DNA from: an uncultured Nocardioides sp.
GTDB taxonomy: Bacteria; Actinomycetota; Actinomycetes; Propionibacteriales; Nocardioidaceae
NCBI RefSeq assembly: GCF_902805925.1
Contig: NZ_CADCUP010000078.1
Location: 1-43,182 of the forward strand
DNA length: 43,182 nucleotides
Direction of reading: 5' to 3'
The position numbers and the translations under genes were made by a program. Position 1 is the first letter of the stretch, and each line of letters opens with the position of its first letter. Shown piece after piece: positions 31,669-41,360 of this stretch. A model generated the notes under the pieces. It saw nothing but the letters and a program-made list of their open reading frames with translations, had not been told where the DNA came from and did not search any database.

Positions 31669-33212
31669 TGGACACCCTGAACCTGCTCCTCGGCGGCCTG
31701 GGCAACGCCCTGACGCTGGAGAACCTGCTCTTCGCCGCCGTCGGCGTGCTGCTCGGGACCTTCGTCGGGGTGCTGCCGGGCATCGGGCCGGCCATGGCGG
31801 TGGCGCTCCTGCTCCCGATCACCTTCGGCCTCGAGGCCACCCAGTCGCTGATCCTCTTCGCCGGCATCTACTACGGCGGCATGTACGGCGGCTCGACGAC
31901 GTCGATCCTGCTGAACACCCCGGGTGAGTCGGCGTCGGTGATGACCGCCATCGAGGGCAACAAGATGGCCAAGAGGGGGCGCGCCGCCCAGGCGCTCGCG
32001 ACGGCGGCCATCGGCTCGTTCATCGCCGGCACCATCGGCACGCTGCTCGTGGCCTTCCTGACCCCGTGGCTGGCCGACATCGCGGTCGACATCGGCGCGC
32101 CGTCGTTCTTCGCGATCATGCTGCTCTCGCTGGTGCTCGTCACCGCGGTGCTGGGCTCCTCCAAGCTGCGCGGCTTCATCGGGCTGTTCATCGGCCTGAC
32201 CATCGGCCTGGTCGGGATCGACCTCTCGACCGGCCAGGCCCGCCTCACCGCCGGCGTCCTGCAGCTGGCCGACGGCGTCGACATCGTCGTGGTCGCGGTC
32301 GGCGTGTTCGCCATCGGGGAGGCGCTGTGGATCGCCGCCCACCTGCGGCGGGCCCCCATCGACGTCATCCCCGTCGGCCGTCCCTTCATGAGCCGTGACG
32401 ACTGGGGCCGCTCGTGGGGGCCGTGGCTGCGCGGCACCGCCCTCGGGTTCCCGTTCGGGGCCCTCCCCGCCGGCGGCGCGGAGACGCCGACGTTCCTCTC
32501 CTACGTGCTGGAGCGGCGGCTGTCGCGGAAGTCCGAGGAGTTCGGCCACGGCGCGATCGAGGGTGTCGCCGGGCCGGAGGCCGCGAACAACGCCAGCGCC
32601 GCCGGCATGTTCGTGCCCCTGCTCGCCCTCGGCCTGCCGGTGACCGCCACGGCCGCCGTGCTGCTGGCGGCGATGCGCACCTACGGCATCGTGCCGGGCC
32701 CGACCCTGATGGCCGACCAGCCCGACCTCGTCTGGACGCTGCTCGGCGCCCTGCTCATCGGCAACACGCTGCTGCTCCTGATCAACCTGCCGCTCGCACC
32801 GCTGTGGGCCAAGCTGCTGCAGGTCCCGCGGCCGCAGCTCTACGCCGGCATCCTCTTCTTCGCCTCGCTGGGCGCCTACGCCGTCAACCAGAGCGCCTTC
32901 GACATCGCGCTGCTCCTGGTCTTCGGGGCCGTGGGCTTCGCCGTCCGCCGCTTCGGCATCCCGATCCTGCCGCTGATCCTCGGCGTGATCATCGGCCCGC
33001 TGATGGAGACCCGGATGCGCGAGGCGCTCGACGTGTCCGACGGGGCCATCAGCGGGCTCTTCAACGAGCCGCTGGCCATCGTCATCTACGTGCTGATCGT
33101 GCTGGCGCTGGTGGTCCCGCCGATCCTGGAGCGCCGCGGTCGGGGCCTGGTCCCGGGCAGGCTCGACGACACGTCCGACGACCGCACCGACGAGAGCGAG
33201 GTCCGGCGATGA
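31668..33212 (+). CDS. tctA: Tripartite tricarboxylate transporter large membrane subunit
   Basis: This is the main transport subunit, 514 residues with about 11-12 membrane helices. The two family motifs are clear: [17 protein letters not shown] near 34-50 and [19 protein letters not shown] near 68-86. A related repeat appears in the second half ([26 protein letters not shown]), reflecting the internal duplication of the fold. Transport is probably driven by an ion gradient. The C-terminal 25 residues are charged and cytoplasmic. Its stop overlaps the ATG of a universal stress protein gene (ATGA). Confidence 0.95.
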   Translation: MDTLNLLLGGLGNALTLENLLFAAVGVLLGTFVGVLPGIGPAMAVALLLPITFGLEATQSLILFAGIYYGGMYGGSTTSILLNTPGESASVMTAIEGNKMAKRGRAAQALATAAIGSFIAGTIGTLLVAFLTPWLADIAVDIGAPSFFAIMLLSLVLVTAVLGSSKLRGFIGLFIGLTIGLVGIDLSTGQARLTAGVLQLADGVDIVVVAVGVFAIGEALWIAAHLRRAPIDVIPVGRPFMSRDDWGRSWGPWLRGTALGFPFGALPAGGAETPTFLSYVLERRLSRKSEEFGHGAIEGVAGPEAANNASAAGMFVPLLALGLPVTATAAVLLAAMRTYGIVPGPTLMADQPDLVWTLLGALLIGNTLLLLINLPLAPLWAKLLQVPRPQLYAGILFFASLGAYAVNQSAFDIALLLVFGAVGFAVRRFGIPILPLILGVIIGPLMETRMREALDVSDGAISGLFNEPLAIVIYVLIVLALVVPPILERRGRGLVPGRLDDTSDDRTDESEVRR

Positions 33213-33595
33213 GCGTGGTGGTGGGCTACATCCCCAACGAGTACGGCGAGGCGGCGCTGACCGAGGCACTGGCCGAGGCGCAGCGGCGGGGCACCGGCCT
33301 GGTCGTCGTCAACGCGACCAGGGGCGACAGCCTCGTCGACAAGCGGTACGTCGGCGAGCGGGACCGCACCGAGCTGGAGGAGCGGCTCTCGGCGTCGCCC
33401 GTGGACGTCGAGCTGCGCCAGTCGATCGGTGCCGACGTCGCCGAGGAGATCCTGGCGGTGGCTCGCGAGGTCCGCGCCGAGGCGCTGGTGATCGGGGTCC
33501 GCCACCGCAGCCAGGTGGGCAAGATGCTGATGGGCAGCGTCGCCACCCGGCTGCTGATGGAGGCGCCCTGCCCCGTGGTGGCCGTCAAGCCCTGA
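33209..33595 (+). CDS. Universal stress protein (UspA family), transporter-coupled
   Basis: This 128-residue single Usp domain has [19 protein letters not shown] at the N-terminus. The nucleotide-binding end [15 protein letters not shown] (about 97-111) matches G-x2-(G)-x9-G-S except that the second Gly is His. CPVVAVKP ends the protein. ATP or AMP binding is likely but unproven. The ATG overlaps the tctA stop by four bases, so it is the fourth gene of the transport operon. By analogy with TeaD, a Usp encoded with the TRAP transporter TeaABC, it may tune transporter activity. Confidence 0.92.
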   Translation: MSVVVGYIPNEYGEAALTEALAEAQRRGTGLVVVNATRGDSLVDKRYVGERDRTELEERLSASPVDVELRQSIGADVAEEILAVAREVRAEALVIGVRHRSQVGKMLMGSVATRLLMEAPCPVVAVKP

Positions 33596-33644
33596 GGCCG
33601 AAGGCGTCACGCTCGACGCCGAGGTGGATGTAGGCGGTGGTCAT
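33585..33644 (-). CDS. Possible 19-residue ORF downstream of maf
   Basis: ATG at 33644 opens [19 protein letters not shown], ending at 33585 inside the 3' end of the convergent usp gene. AGGTGAG lies directly before the ATG, overlapping the maf TAG. Spacing is poor for a ribosome-binding site and no similarity is recognised, so this may be chance. Confidence 0.2.
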   Translation of the reverse strand: MTTAYIHLGVERDAFGLRA

Positions 33645-33649
33645 CTCAC

Positions 33650-34267
33650 CTACCCCTGGTCAGGGGGGGTCGCCCAGAGCGACGGCCACGCGTGGCCGAG
33701 CTCGCGCACGAGGTCGCGCAGCAGCGGGAGGCTGACGCCGACGACGTTGTGGTGGTCGCCCTCGATGCCGGTGACGAAGGCGCCGCCGAGGCCGTCGACG
33801 GTGAAGGCGCCGGCGACGTGCAGCGGCTCTCCGGTGGCGACGTATGCCGCCACCTCCGCGTCGGTGACGTCGGCGAAGTGGACCGTCGTGCTGGCCGTGG
33901 CGGCGGCCACCGCGCCGGTGGCCAGGTCGCGCAGCGAGTGGCCGGTGTGCAGGACGCCGGAGCGCCCGCGCATCGCCTGCCACCGGCGGACGGCCTCGTC
34001 GGCGTCACCTGGCTTGCCCAGCGCGTCGCCGTCGAGCTCGAGGACCGAGTCGCACCCGAGCACCAGCCCGTCACCCGGGAGGTCGCCCCGGACGGCGACG
34101 GCGGCGCACTTGAGCTCCGCGAGCTGGAGCGCCAGCTCGACCGGCGGCAGCCCCACCAGGCGTGACTCGTCGACGCCGCTGACGACCACGTGGGGGTCGA
34201 GCCCGGCGCTGCGGAGGGTGGCCAGCCGGGCGGGAGACTGGGAGGCCAGGACGAACGGGAGGCTCAC
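33650..34267 (-). CDS. maf: Maf family nucleoside triphosphate pyrophosphatase
   Basis: Maf proteins hydrolyse non-canonical or excess nucleoside triphosphates (dTTP, UTP, modified pyrimidines) to monophosphates. The 205-residue product shows the N-terminal LASQSPARLATL (S-x-x-R phosphate contacts), VDES, and GCDSVLELDG with the catalytic Asp. The motif after VDES is typical of actinobacterial Maf. The GTG at 34267 overlaps the stop of the PhoD-like gene by four bases. In mycobacteria maf lies directly after accE, while here a PhoD-like gene is inserted between them. Confidence 0.92.
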   Translation of the reverse strand: MSLPFVLASQSPARLATLRSAGLDPHVVVSGVDESRLVGLPPVELALQLAELKCAAVAVRGDLPGDGLVLGCDSVLELDGDALGKPGDADEAVRRWQAMRGRSGVLHTGHSLRDLATGAVAAATASTTVHFADVTDAEVAAYVATGEPLHVAGAFTVDGLGGAFVTGIEGDHHNVVGVSLPLLRDLVRELGHAWPSLWATPPDQG

Positions 34268-35994
34268 CCGGCGACCCTATCCGCGGCCTCGACGTCGTGG
34301 GAGGCCACCTGCACGAAGGCGGGACGGTCGTGCCGGCCCTCGTGCACCTCGCCGCGCGCCCACCACAGGTGCAGGCCGGAGGGGGTCACCTCGAGGGTGG
34401 CCAGGTTGTTGTCGAACCAGGGCCCCTTGGCCAGCCGCCAGCGCACCGGCGCCTCGGGCAGCCTGGCCCAGCGCGCGACGGCGCGCCCCACCGAGCCGGC
34501 GACGCCGGTGGACACGACGGTTGTCGCGAAGCGCACCTTCCGTGGCATCGGGTTGCGGATCGGGGAGCAGACGGCCTGCACGACACGGCTGCGCAGCGGC
34601 GGTTGCCCCTCGGTCGCGCGGCGGGTGGCCCGGGCCTCGCAGACATAGCTGTGGTGGACGTCGCCGGAGAGGAAGGTGACCGTGCGCGGTGCCCGCCCGC
34701 GCATGCCGCGCGCGACCTCCAGGACCATCGCCGCCACCGTCTGGAAGCCCTCCTGGAACGCGGCCCAGTGCTCGAGGTCGACCGTGGTGCGCATCCTCTC
34801 GCTGAGCGTGCCGACGCGCCGTCCCCAGGCGCCGCCGGCGAGCGCCTCGTTGAACGCCTCGACGTAGTGCAGTCCGGGGGCCAGGAGGAAGGGCAGCGAG
34901 GTGCCCAGGAGCAGGTGGTCGACGTCGCCCCGCATCTGCTCGTCGAGCCACGCGAGCTCATGGGCGTCGAGGATCGAGCGACGCCCGGGCTCCAGCACAC
35001 GGGCCGCCCGGGAGTCGATGACCACCAGCCGGGCCTGGCTTCCGAAGTCGCGCGAGTGGCTCCACCGGTAGCTCTCGGGGTGCTGGTCGGCGCGCTCGGC
35101 CAGCGCGTCGAGGTGGGCGGTGGCGTCGTGCTCGTGCTCGCCCTCGTGGGCGGTGATCGCCCTCCAGACCTCGTCGTCGACGCGCTGGGCGGGGGAGAGG
35201 TTCCCCAGGTGCTGGTAGACCCAGTACGCCGCGAGCCCGGCGACGACCCGGCCGTGCCACCAGCTGGTGGCCTCCATCTCGTCCTTCCAGACCTGCGAGG
35301 TGTTCCAGTCGTCGCGGATGTCGTGGTCGTCGAAGATCATCGCGCTCGGCACCGTGGAGAGCAGCCAGCGGTTGGTGGGCTCGACCCACGCGATCTGGTA
35401 GAGGTGGGCGTACTCCTGGTAGTCCTTCAGCTCCGTCCACGGCGGCTGCTCGATGTCACGCCGGGCCTCGATGAACTCGCGCATCTCGGCCGTCGTCTCG
35501 TCGGCGTAGACCTGGTCGCCGAGGAAGAGCAGCAGGCCGGGCCAGCGCACGTCGCCCCCTGCATCGGGGTCGTGGTCGCCCGAGGCATCGGTGACCCCGG
35601 CCATCCGCAGCGCGTAGGCGCGCAGCGCGTCCACGCCGTGGATGCCGTTGCCCTCGGCGTCGTGGCTGATCGAGGTGCGGCAGGACCCGAAGACCACCCG
35701 CAGCGGCTCGTCGTGGTCGAGGGTGACGATCTGTGAGGGCGGGTACGGCGAGTCGGCCGGCGGCCACACCGGCTCGCCGTCGACGAGGACCCGGTAGTCC
35801 AGGCGCGTCCCCCTCGGCAGGCCGTCGAGCTCGACGAGGGCGTAGTGGTGACCGTGCACGCCGAAGGTGCGTGCGGTGGCCTCGTGCTCGCCGGCGCACA
35901 CCGTCACCCGGGCGGCTGCGACGGTCTTCACCCACACCGAGGCGGTGTGCTCGTCGACGTAGCGGACCAGGGGGCCAAGGACGAGTGCGGTCAT
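34264..35994 (-). CDS. PhoD-like alkaline phosphatase family protein
   Basis: This 576-residue metallophosphoesterase has the PhoD core: VVFGSCRTS near 99, LFLGDQVYADET near 155, FDDHDIRDDWN near 219, and a late LSGDVHHSYVCEA near 443, supplying metal-binding Asp, Asn and His. An N-terminal beta-sandwich-like domain (about 1-95) precedes it. No Tat or Sec signal is present, so unlike classical PhoD it is probably cytoplasmic; its substrate is unknown. A GAGGGT hexamer lies six bases before the ATG at 35994. It overlaps maf by four bases, forming an operon. Confidence 0.9.
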   Translation of the reverse strand: MTALVLGPLVRYVDEHTASVWVKTVAAARVTVCAGEHEATARTFGVHGHHYALVELDGLPRGTRLDYRVLVDGEPVWPPADSPYPPSQIVTLDHDEPLRVVFGSCRTSISHDAEGNGIHGVDALRAYALRMAGVTDASGDHDPDAGGDVRWPGLLLFLGDQVYADETTAEMREFIEARRDIEQPPWTELKDYQEYAHLYQIAWVEPTNRWLLSTVPSAMIFDDHDIRDDWNTSQVWKDEMEATSWWHGRVVAGLAAYWVYQHLGNLSPAQRVDDEVWRAITAHEGEHEHDATAHLDALAERADQHPESYRWSHSRDFGSQARLVVIDSRAARVLEPGRRSILDAHELAWLDEQMRGDVDHLLLGTSLPFLLAPGLHYVEAFNEALAGGAWGRRVGTLSERMRTTVDLEHWAAFQEGFQTVAAMVLEVARGMRGRAPRTVTFLSGDVHHSYVCEARATRRATEGQPPLRSRVVQAVCSPIRNPMPRKVRFATTVVSTGVAGSVGRAVARWARLPEAPVRWRLAKGPWFDNNLATLEVTPSGLHLWWARGEVHEGRHDRPAFVQVASHDVEAADRVAG

Positions 35995-36006
35995 GGGCCC
36001 ACCCTC
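35995..36006 (-). promoter_or_regulatory. PhoD-like gene leaderless promoter (-10)
   Basis: GAGGGT (36001-36006, minus strand), six bases, then ATG at 35994. It lacks the first T of TAnnnT, like the AKR1 -10, so it is tentative. Confidence 0.35.
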
Positions 36007-36038
36007 ACACGTCCTGCCTGAGGGAGGGCTGCCTCCCC

Positions 36039-36086
36039 GTTGCTGGAACGTTCGTACAACGCCCGTTGCACGAACGTTCCAGCAAC
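36039..36086. repeat. 48-bp inverted repeat with 23-bp arms (probable terminator of accE)
   Basis: The left arm (36039-36061) begins GTTGCTGGAACGTTCGT and the right arm (36064-36086) is its reverse complement, with one A/C mismatch and a 2-base centre. In minus-strand RNA the mismatch becomes a G-U pair, giving an uninterrupted stem. It lies 14 bases downstream of the accE stop and before the PhoD-like gene. No T-run follows. A large operator is the alternative. Confidence 0.75.
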
Positions 36087-36099
36087 CGGTCGGACACCC

Positions 36100-36326
36100 T
36101 CACTGCGGCAGGCCGCTGGAGCGCCAGCCGCCCGGACCGTGCGGGAGCGTACGGCGCACCTTGCGGTGGTGGGCCGACCACTCCGGGACCGGCTTCGGGG
36201 CAGGCGCCTGGTCGGACCCGAGCGCGGAGAGGACGGCGACCAGCGCCGCGACCTCCTCGGCGGTGGCGTCCGGGGTGAGGACGCGGAGCACGGGCTGGTC
36301 CTCGTCGGCGCCACTGCTCGTGGCCA

Positions 36327-36327
<1 letters not shown>
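36100..36327 (-). CDS. accE: Acyl-CoA carboxylase epsilon subunit
   Basis: This 75-residue protein is typical of the small actinobacterial epsilon subunit that stabilises the alpha-beta acyl-CoA carboxylase complex. The core VLRVLTPDATAEEVAALVAV (about 13-32) forms a helix-rich interaction segment, and the tail ends WSAHHRKVRRTLPHGPGGW. The ATG overlaps the beta-subunit stop by one base (TGATG), so subunits are produced in coupled amounts. A 23-bp-arm hairpin follows the gene. Confidence 0.9.
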
Positions 36328-37919
<1,592 letters not shown>

Positions 37920-37947
37920 CGGTGTGGCCTCCTCGTGGTCCGTGCGC

Positions 37948-37960
37948 CAATCTAGTGCCC
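37948..37960 (+). promoter_or_regulatory. birA leaderless promoter (-10), tentative
   Basis: CAATCT (37948-37953) lies seven bases before the ATG; it keeps only the A and T of TAnnnT. Confidence 0.35.
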
Positions 37961-38752
37961 ATGAGCGACGCCCTGGCACCTCGCCCGCCCCTGGATGCCG
38001 AGCGCCTGGCCGCGCTCCCCGGACCCTGGCGCGTGGAGGTGGTCGACGCCACGCCCTCGACGAACGCGATCGTGGTCGAGCGGGCGCGGGCGGGGGAGGA
38101 GGCGGGCCTGGTCGTCACCACCGAGCACCAGACCGCCGGCCGCGGGCGCCTCGACCGGGTGTGGGAGACGCCGCGCGGCGTGGCCCTGACGTTCTCGGTG
38201 CTGCTGCGCCCCGACGTGCCCGCGGCGCAGTGGCCCCTGCTCCCGTTGCTCGTCGGGTACGCCGTCCAGGCGGCCCTGGCCGACCGGGTGCCCGAGGTGG
38301 CGCTGAAGTGGCCCAACGACGTCCTGGTGGGTGACCACAAGATCGCGGGGATCCTCGTGGAGCGGATCGAGACCCCGGGCGGTCCCGCCGCGGTCGTCGG
38401 CGTCGGCATCAACGTCAACCAGACGATGCACGACCTCCCCGTCGCCCTGGCGACCTCGCTGGCGCTCGAGCTGGGGGAGAGCTTCGACCGCACCGACCTG
38501 CTGGTGCACGTGCTCGGCGCCCTCAACGGGCTGCTGCCGCTGCTGGAGGCTCCCGACGCCGTGCGCGTGGCCTACCTGGACGCCTGCTCGACGATCGGGC
38601 GGGAGGTGGAGGTGCACCTCCCCGGTGGCGACGTGCGCCGCGGGGAGGCGATCGGGATCGATGCCCACGGCGCGCTGGTGGTGAGCTCGGCCGACGGCAC
38701 CCTCACCGTGGGCGCCGGGGACGTGATCCACGTGCGCGCCACGGCCGACTGA
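37961..38752 (+). CDS. birA: Biotin--[acetyl-CoA-carboxylase] ligase
   Basis: BirA activates biotin with ATP and attaches it to the acceptor lysines of carboxylases, here presumably pyruvate carboxylase Lys1091 and the acyl-CoA carboxylase alpha Lys555. The 263-residue protein has the catalytic core only: [17 protein letters not shown] with the glycine-rich biotinyl-AMP loop, [17 protein letters not shown], and VVGVGINVN. It ends in a small C-terminal beta domain. It lacks the N-terminal helix-turn-helix, so it is monofunctional and not a repressor. It is divergent from the accD5-like gene, 41 bases apart. Confidence 0.95.
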   Translation: MSDALAPRPPLDAERLAALPGPWRVEVVDATPSTNAIVVERARAGEEAGLVVTTEHQTAGRGRLDRVWETPRGVALTFSVLLRPDVPAAQWPLLPLLVGYAVQAALADRVPEVALKWPNDVLVGDHKIAGILVERIETPGGPAAVVGVGINVNQTMHDLPVALATSLALELGESFDRTDLLVHVLGALNGLLPLLEAPDAVRVAYLDACSTIGREVEVHLPGGDVRRGEAIGIDAHGALVVSSADGTLTVGAGDVIHVRATAD

Positions 38753-38775
38753 GGCGCCCGCGCGCGGACCGAGGA

Positions 38776-38815
38776 GGCGGCGGGGCCGGGGCCCCATGTC
38801 CCAGGCCCCGCCGCC
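38776..38815. terminator. Strong bidirectional hairpin between birA and the repeat-protein gene
   Basis: GGCGGCGGGGCC (38776-38787) and GGCCCCGCCGCC (38804-38815) form a perfect 12-bp stem. The 16-base loop itself contains GGGGCCCC. It lies between convergent stops at 38752 and 38840. Confidence 0.7.
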
Positions 38816-38839
38816 GGTCGAGAGCTACGTGGTGACCGC

Positions 38840-39568
38840 TCAGGCGGCCGGCGCCACGTAGTCGGCCGAGTCGCCGGTGACGACCACGTAGAACCGCTTG
38901 CGGTTGTCGGCCGTGGTGACCCCGCCGTTGCTCAGCCGCGGGCTGACCACCAGGTGATTGAGGTTGGCGGTGCCGGGAGGGGCGCACGCGGTGACGGGGA
39001 CGCCGCACTGGCTGACCGAGATCTCACCCGAGAACTCGGGGTTGGCGTCGGCGCCGGGGGCGCGACCGTTGGTGATGGCGTCACCGTTCTGGTCCACGGT
39101 GTTCTGCAGCGCGACCACGGCGAGGACGCCGTTGTTGCCCAGCGGCTCGTTGGCGTTGATGTAGACGTTCCCGTTGGCGCGGGCCGAGTTGTCACCCGGG
39201 GCGGGCGCGGTGTTCGGCAGCGTCGGGTAGGCGGCGGTGATGCTGAACCCGCCCGACTGCGCCTCGATCTGCCCGGCAGCGTTCACCAGTGCCCAGCGGC
39301 CGACCCCGGCGGGTCCCTGCGGGCCCTGCGGCAGGTCGCTCTCGCGGAAGTCCTTGGCTCGCAGCGAGCCGTTCTTGACGTCCTTGCTCTTCACGGTGTT
39401 GTTGCGGATGTCCTTGGAGGACACCGTGCCGTTCTTGATGTCCTTGCCGGTGATCATCACCGCGGCGTACGACGTGCCGCCGGTCGCGACGACCAGCGCG
39501 AGGCTGGAGATGATCAGGGCGGGGGACGGGCGGCGGCCCCTGAGCAGGCGAGGCAGGTGTGGACGCAT
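38840..39568 (-). CDS. Exported protein with KNGTV-type repeats and a collagen-like GPQGPAG stretch
   Basis: This 242-residue protein begins with a basic patch and a hydrophobic signal or anchor (about 16-36, LIISSLALVVATGG). Three to four degenerate repeats follow near 38-78 (GKDIKNGTVSSKDIRNNTVK, SKDVKNGSLRAKDF). A short collagen-like GPQGPAG comes next at about 82-88. The C-terminal 150 residues form an unrecognised, probably beta-rich domain with two Cys. Such repeat proteins are common in actinobacteria, often in many copies, with unknown function; a surface or spike-like role is inferred from the collagen motif. A 189-base divergent spacer separates it from the next gene. Confidence 0.8.
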   Translation of the reverse strand: MRPHLPRLLRGRRPSPALIISSLALVVATGGTSYAAVMITGKDIKNGTVSSKDIRNNTVKSKDVKNGSLRAKDFRESDLPQGPQGPAGVGRWALVNAAGQIEAQSGGFSITAAYPTLPNTAPAPGDNSARANGNVYINANEPLGNNGVLAVVALQNTVDQNGDAITNGRAPGADANPEFSGEISVSQCGVPVTACAPPGTANLNHLVVSPRLSNGGVTTADNRKRFYVVVTGDSADYVAPAA

Positions 39569-39757
39569 GGGAGGGTTCCCTTCGGCTGTGTGTTCGCGGT
39601 GACGTGGTGAGGGCTTCGTCGCGGACGACTGGATCGGATTGGCCGCGGGCGCGGCGCGCCCACAGCAGTACATGCACCTGGGCGGGACGGTGTTACAGGA
39701 GACGGCGTGGCAGGTCAGACCCGGCAGGGTCGTCCTGCGAGGTGACATGATCGGCCG
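39569..39757. other. Intergenic spacer, 189 bases
   Basis: This is the divergent promoter region between the repeat protein and the small membrane protein. Apart from the CATGAT element at its right end I see no ORF, RNA-like structure or clear operator in it. Confidence 0.5.
39746..39757 (+). promoter_or_regulatory. Small membrane protein gene leaderless promoter (-10)
   Basis: CATGAT (39746-39751), six bases, then GTG at 39758. Confidence 0.4.
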
Positions 39758-39964
39758 GTGACCTACCCCGCCCGGCTCCTCAACGAGGGCCAGCGCGTCG
39801 TCGCCTCGACCCGCACCCAGACCGAGGCCCTTCTCGGCCCGGTCCGGCTCCTGGTCGTGGTGGCGCTGGCGGCGCTGTGGTTCGTGGTCCGGCCGCTGGT
39901 CGCCGAGGATCTGCACCGACTCTCCGGGAGCGACCCGGAGCGACCCGGTGCGACACGACGATGA
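39758..39964 (+). CDS. Small single-pass membrane protein upstream of adenylate cyclase
   Basis: This 68-residue product has an amphipathic N-terminal segment (LLNEGQRVVASTRTQTEALL), one strong membrane helix (about 28-47, VRLLVVVALAALWFVVRPLV), and a charged C-terminal tail. I do not recognise a family. Its TGA overlaps the cyclase ATG (ATGA), so the two are translationally coupled. A role in anchoring or modulating the cyclase is possible but unproven. The coding signal rests on the coupling and on the promoter-like hexamer. Confidence 0.65.
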   Translation: MTYPARLLNEGQRVVASTRTQTEALLGPVRLLVVVALAALWFVVRPLVAEDLHRLSGSDPERPGATRR

Positions 39965-40944
39965 CGCCTGACGACTCCTCGCCCAGCGAGCGCCTCGAGC
40001 GCGCGATCCTGCGGCAGGACCGCGTCTACAACGCCGCCGAGGTGGCGTCCGAGACGGGTGTGACGATCGACCAGACCCGGCGCCTGTGGCGGTCCCTGGG
40101 CTTCCCCGAGCACGTCGCCGAGGTGGCGTTCACCCAGTCCGACGTCGACGCGGTCTCCACGATCATCTCGATCGTCGACTCCGGCGCCATCGACTTCGAC
40201 CTCGCGGTCAACCTCACCCGCGCGGTCGGCCAGACGATGGCCCGCCTCGCCGACTGGGAGGTGGCGACGCTGGTCAACCGGGTGGAGGAGCTGGCCCGCA
40301 CCGACGAGGAGTCGGGCAGCCGCGTGGAGTCCGCGCTGCGGCTGGTCGAGCAGGTCAACGAGCCGTTCGAGACGCTGCTGACCTTCGCCTGGCGCCGCCA
40401 CCTCGCCGCCGCGGTGTCGCGGATGGAGGCCCTGGGCGCCAACGAGGCCGACCTGCACACCACCGCGGTCACCGCCGGGTTCGCCGACATCGTCAGCTTC
40501 ACCCAGCTCAGCAACGAGATCGACGCCAACCGCATCGGCGACCTCGTGGAGGTGTTCGAGAGCCGTTGCGCCGATGTCGTCAACGCGCAGGGCGGCCGGG
40601 TCATCAAGAGCATCGGCGACTCGATGCTCTTCGTGGCCGACGACGCCGAGCGCGCTGTGTCGATCGCCGAGGGCATCATCAACGTCATCGGCCGCGACAG
40701 CCGGATGCCCGACGTCCGCCTCGGGCTGGCCAGCGGCTCGGTGGTCATGCGGATGGGCGACGTCTTCGGGCCGCCCGTGAACATGGCCGCGCGGCTCACC
40801 GCCGTCGCCCGCCGCAACCGGGTGATCATCGACCAGGCGACCGCCGACCTGCTGCCGCCCGCGGAGTTCGAGACCCGTCGGCTGCCGGCCCGTCCGGTGC
40901 GCGGGTTCGGGCTCGTCGAGCCGGTCGCCGTACGCCGTCACTGA
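39961..40944 (+). CDS. Class III adenylate cyclase with N-terminal regulatory domain
   Basis: This 327-residue soluble enzyme makes cAMP from ATP. The C-terminal cyclase domain (about 165-327) keeps every catalytic residue: metal-binding Asp176 and Asp220, adenine-selecting Lys216 and Asp267, and transition-state Asn274 and Arg278. It should therefore be an active adenylate rather than guanylate cyclase. The N-terminal 155 residues contain a MerR-like helix-turn-helix segment (about 24-60) and helices resembling the regulatory domain of mycobacterial Rv1264, which senses pH and lipids. It sits between the small membrane protein, overlapping by four bases, and an orphan winged-helix gene. Confidence 0.92.
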   Translation: MTPDDSSPSERLERAILRQDRVYNAAEVASETGVTIDQTRRLWRSLGFPEHVAEVAFTQSDVDAVSTIISIVDSGAIDFDLAVNLTRAVGQTMARLADWEVATLVNRVEELARTDEESGSRVESALRLVEQVNEPFETLLTFAWRRHLAAAVSRMEALGANEADLHTTAVTAGFADIVSFTQLSNEIDANRIGDLVEVFESRCADVVNAQGGRVIKSIGDSMLFVADDAERAVSIAEGIINVIGRDSRMPDVRLGLASGSVVMRMGDVFGPPVNMAARLTAVARRNRVIIDQATADLLPPAEFETRRLPARPVRGFGLVEPVAVRRH

Positions 40945-41011
40945 GGCGTCGCTGGTATGGACCAGAGGGCCCCGCTCAGCGGTTTACGGCGTGGCGCGCC
41001 CCGCGCATTCC

Positions 41012-41023
41012 TACGGTCTACCC
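41012..41023 (+). promoter_or_regulatory. Winged-helix gene leaderless promoter (-10)
   Basis: TACGGT (41012-41017), six bases, then GTG at 41024. It favours this start over the ATG at 41030. Confidence 0.55.
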
Positions 41024-41350
41024 GTGATCATGGTGCAGGACGTGTGCGTGGACCCCGAGCAGCGTCGCTGCTGGCGTGGGGACGATGAGGTGCGCCTGTC
41101 GCGCAAGGAGTTCGACCTCGTGCACGCGCTGATCGCCCGCGCCGGTGAGGTCGTCACCCGCGACGAGCTCATGCACCGCGTCTGGGACGCCCGCTTCTAC
41201 ACCTCGTCGAAGACCATCGACGTGCACCTGGGGTGGGTGCGCCGCAAGCTCGGTGACGACACCCGGCGACCCACGCTCATCACCACGTTGCGCGGCCGCG
41301 GCCTGCGCTTCGAGGTGGCCGCCCCCGTCGAGGTCCGCGTCCTGTCCTAG
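41024..41350 (+). CDS. Orphan OmpR-type winged-helix DNA-binding protein
   Basis: The 108-residue product is a lone Trans_reg_C domain: VRLSRKEFDLVHALIARAGE (about 24-43), then VVTRDELMHRVWD, the recognition helix region SSKTIDVHLGWVRRKLGDD, and the wing LRGRGLRFEV. There is no receiver domain, so it is not a classical response regulator; activity may depend on abundance or a partner. It lies between adenylate cyclase and purK, and its stop TAG forms part of the purK -10. The short length and lack of a sensor make its signal unclear. Confidence 0.88.
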   Translation: MIMVQDVCVDPEQRRCWRGDDEVRLSRKEFDLVHALIARAGEVVTRDELMHRVWDARFYTSSKTIDVHLGWVRRKLGDDTRRPTLITTLRGRGLRFEVAAPVEVRVLS

Positions 41351-41360
41351 AGTCGGCCGC
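41348..41360 (+). promoter_or_regulatory. purK leaderless promoter (-10)
   Basis: TAGAGT (41348-41353) overlaps the stop codon of the winged-helix gene and lies seven bases before the GTG at 41361. Confidence 0.55.

Noticed and set aside
36045..36080. LexA/SOS box within the 23-bp-arm inverted repeat (GAACGTTC occurs in both arms)
   Set aside because: The spacing and flanks do not match the actinobacterial SOS box, the position is downstream of accE, and the symmetry is explained by one large hairpin.
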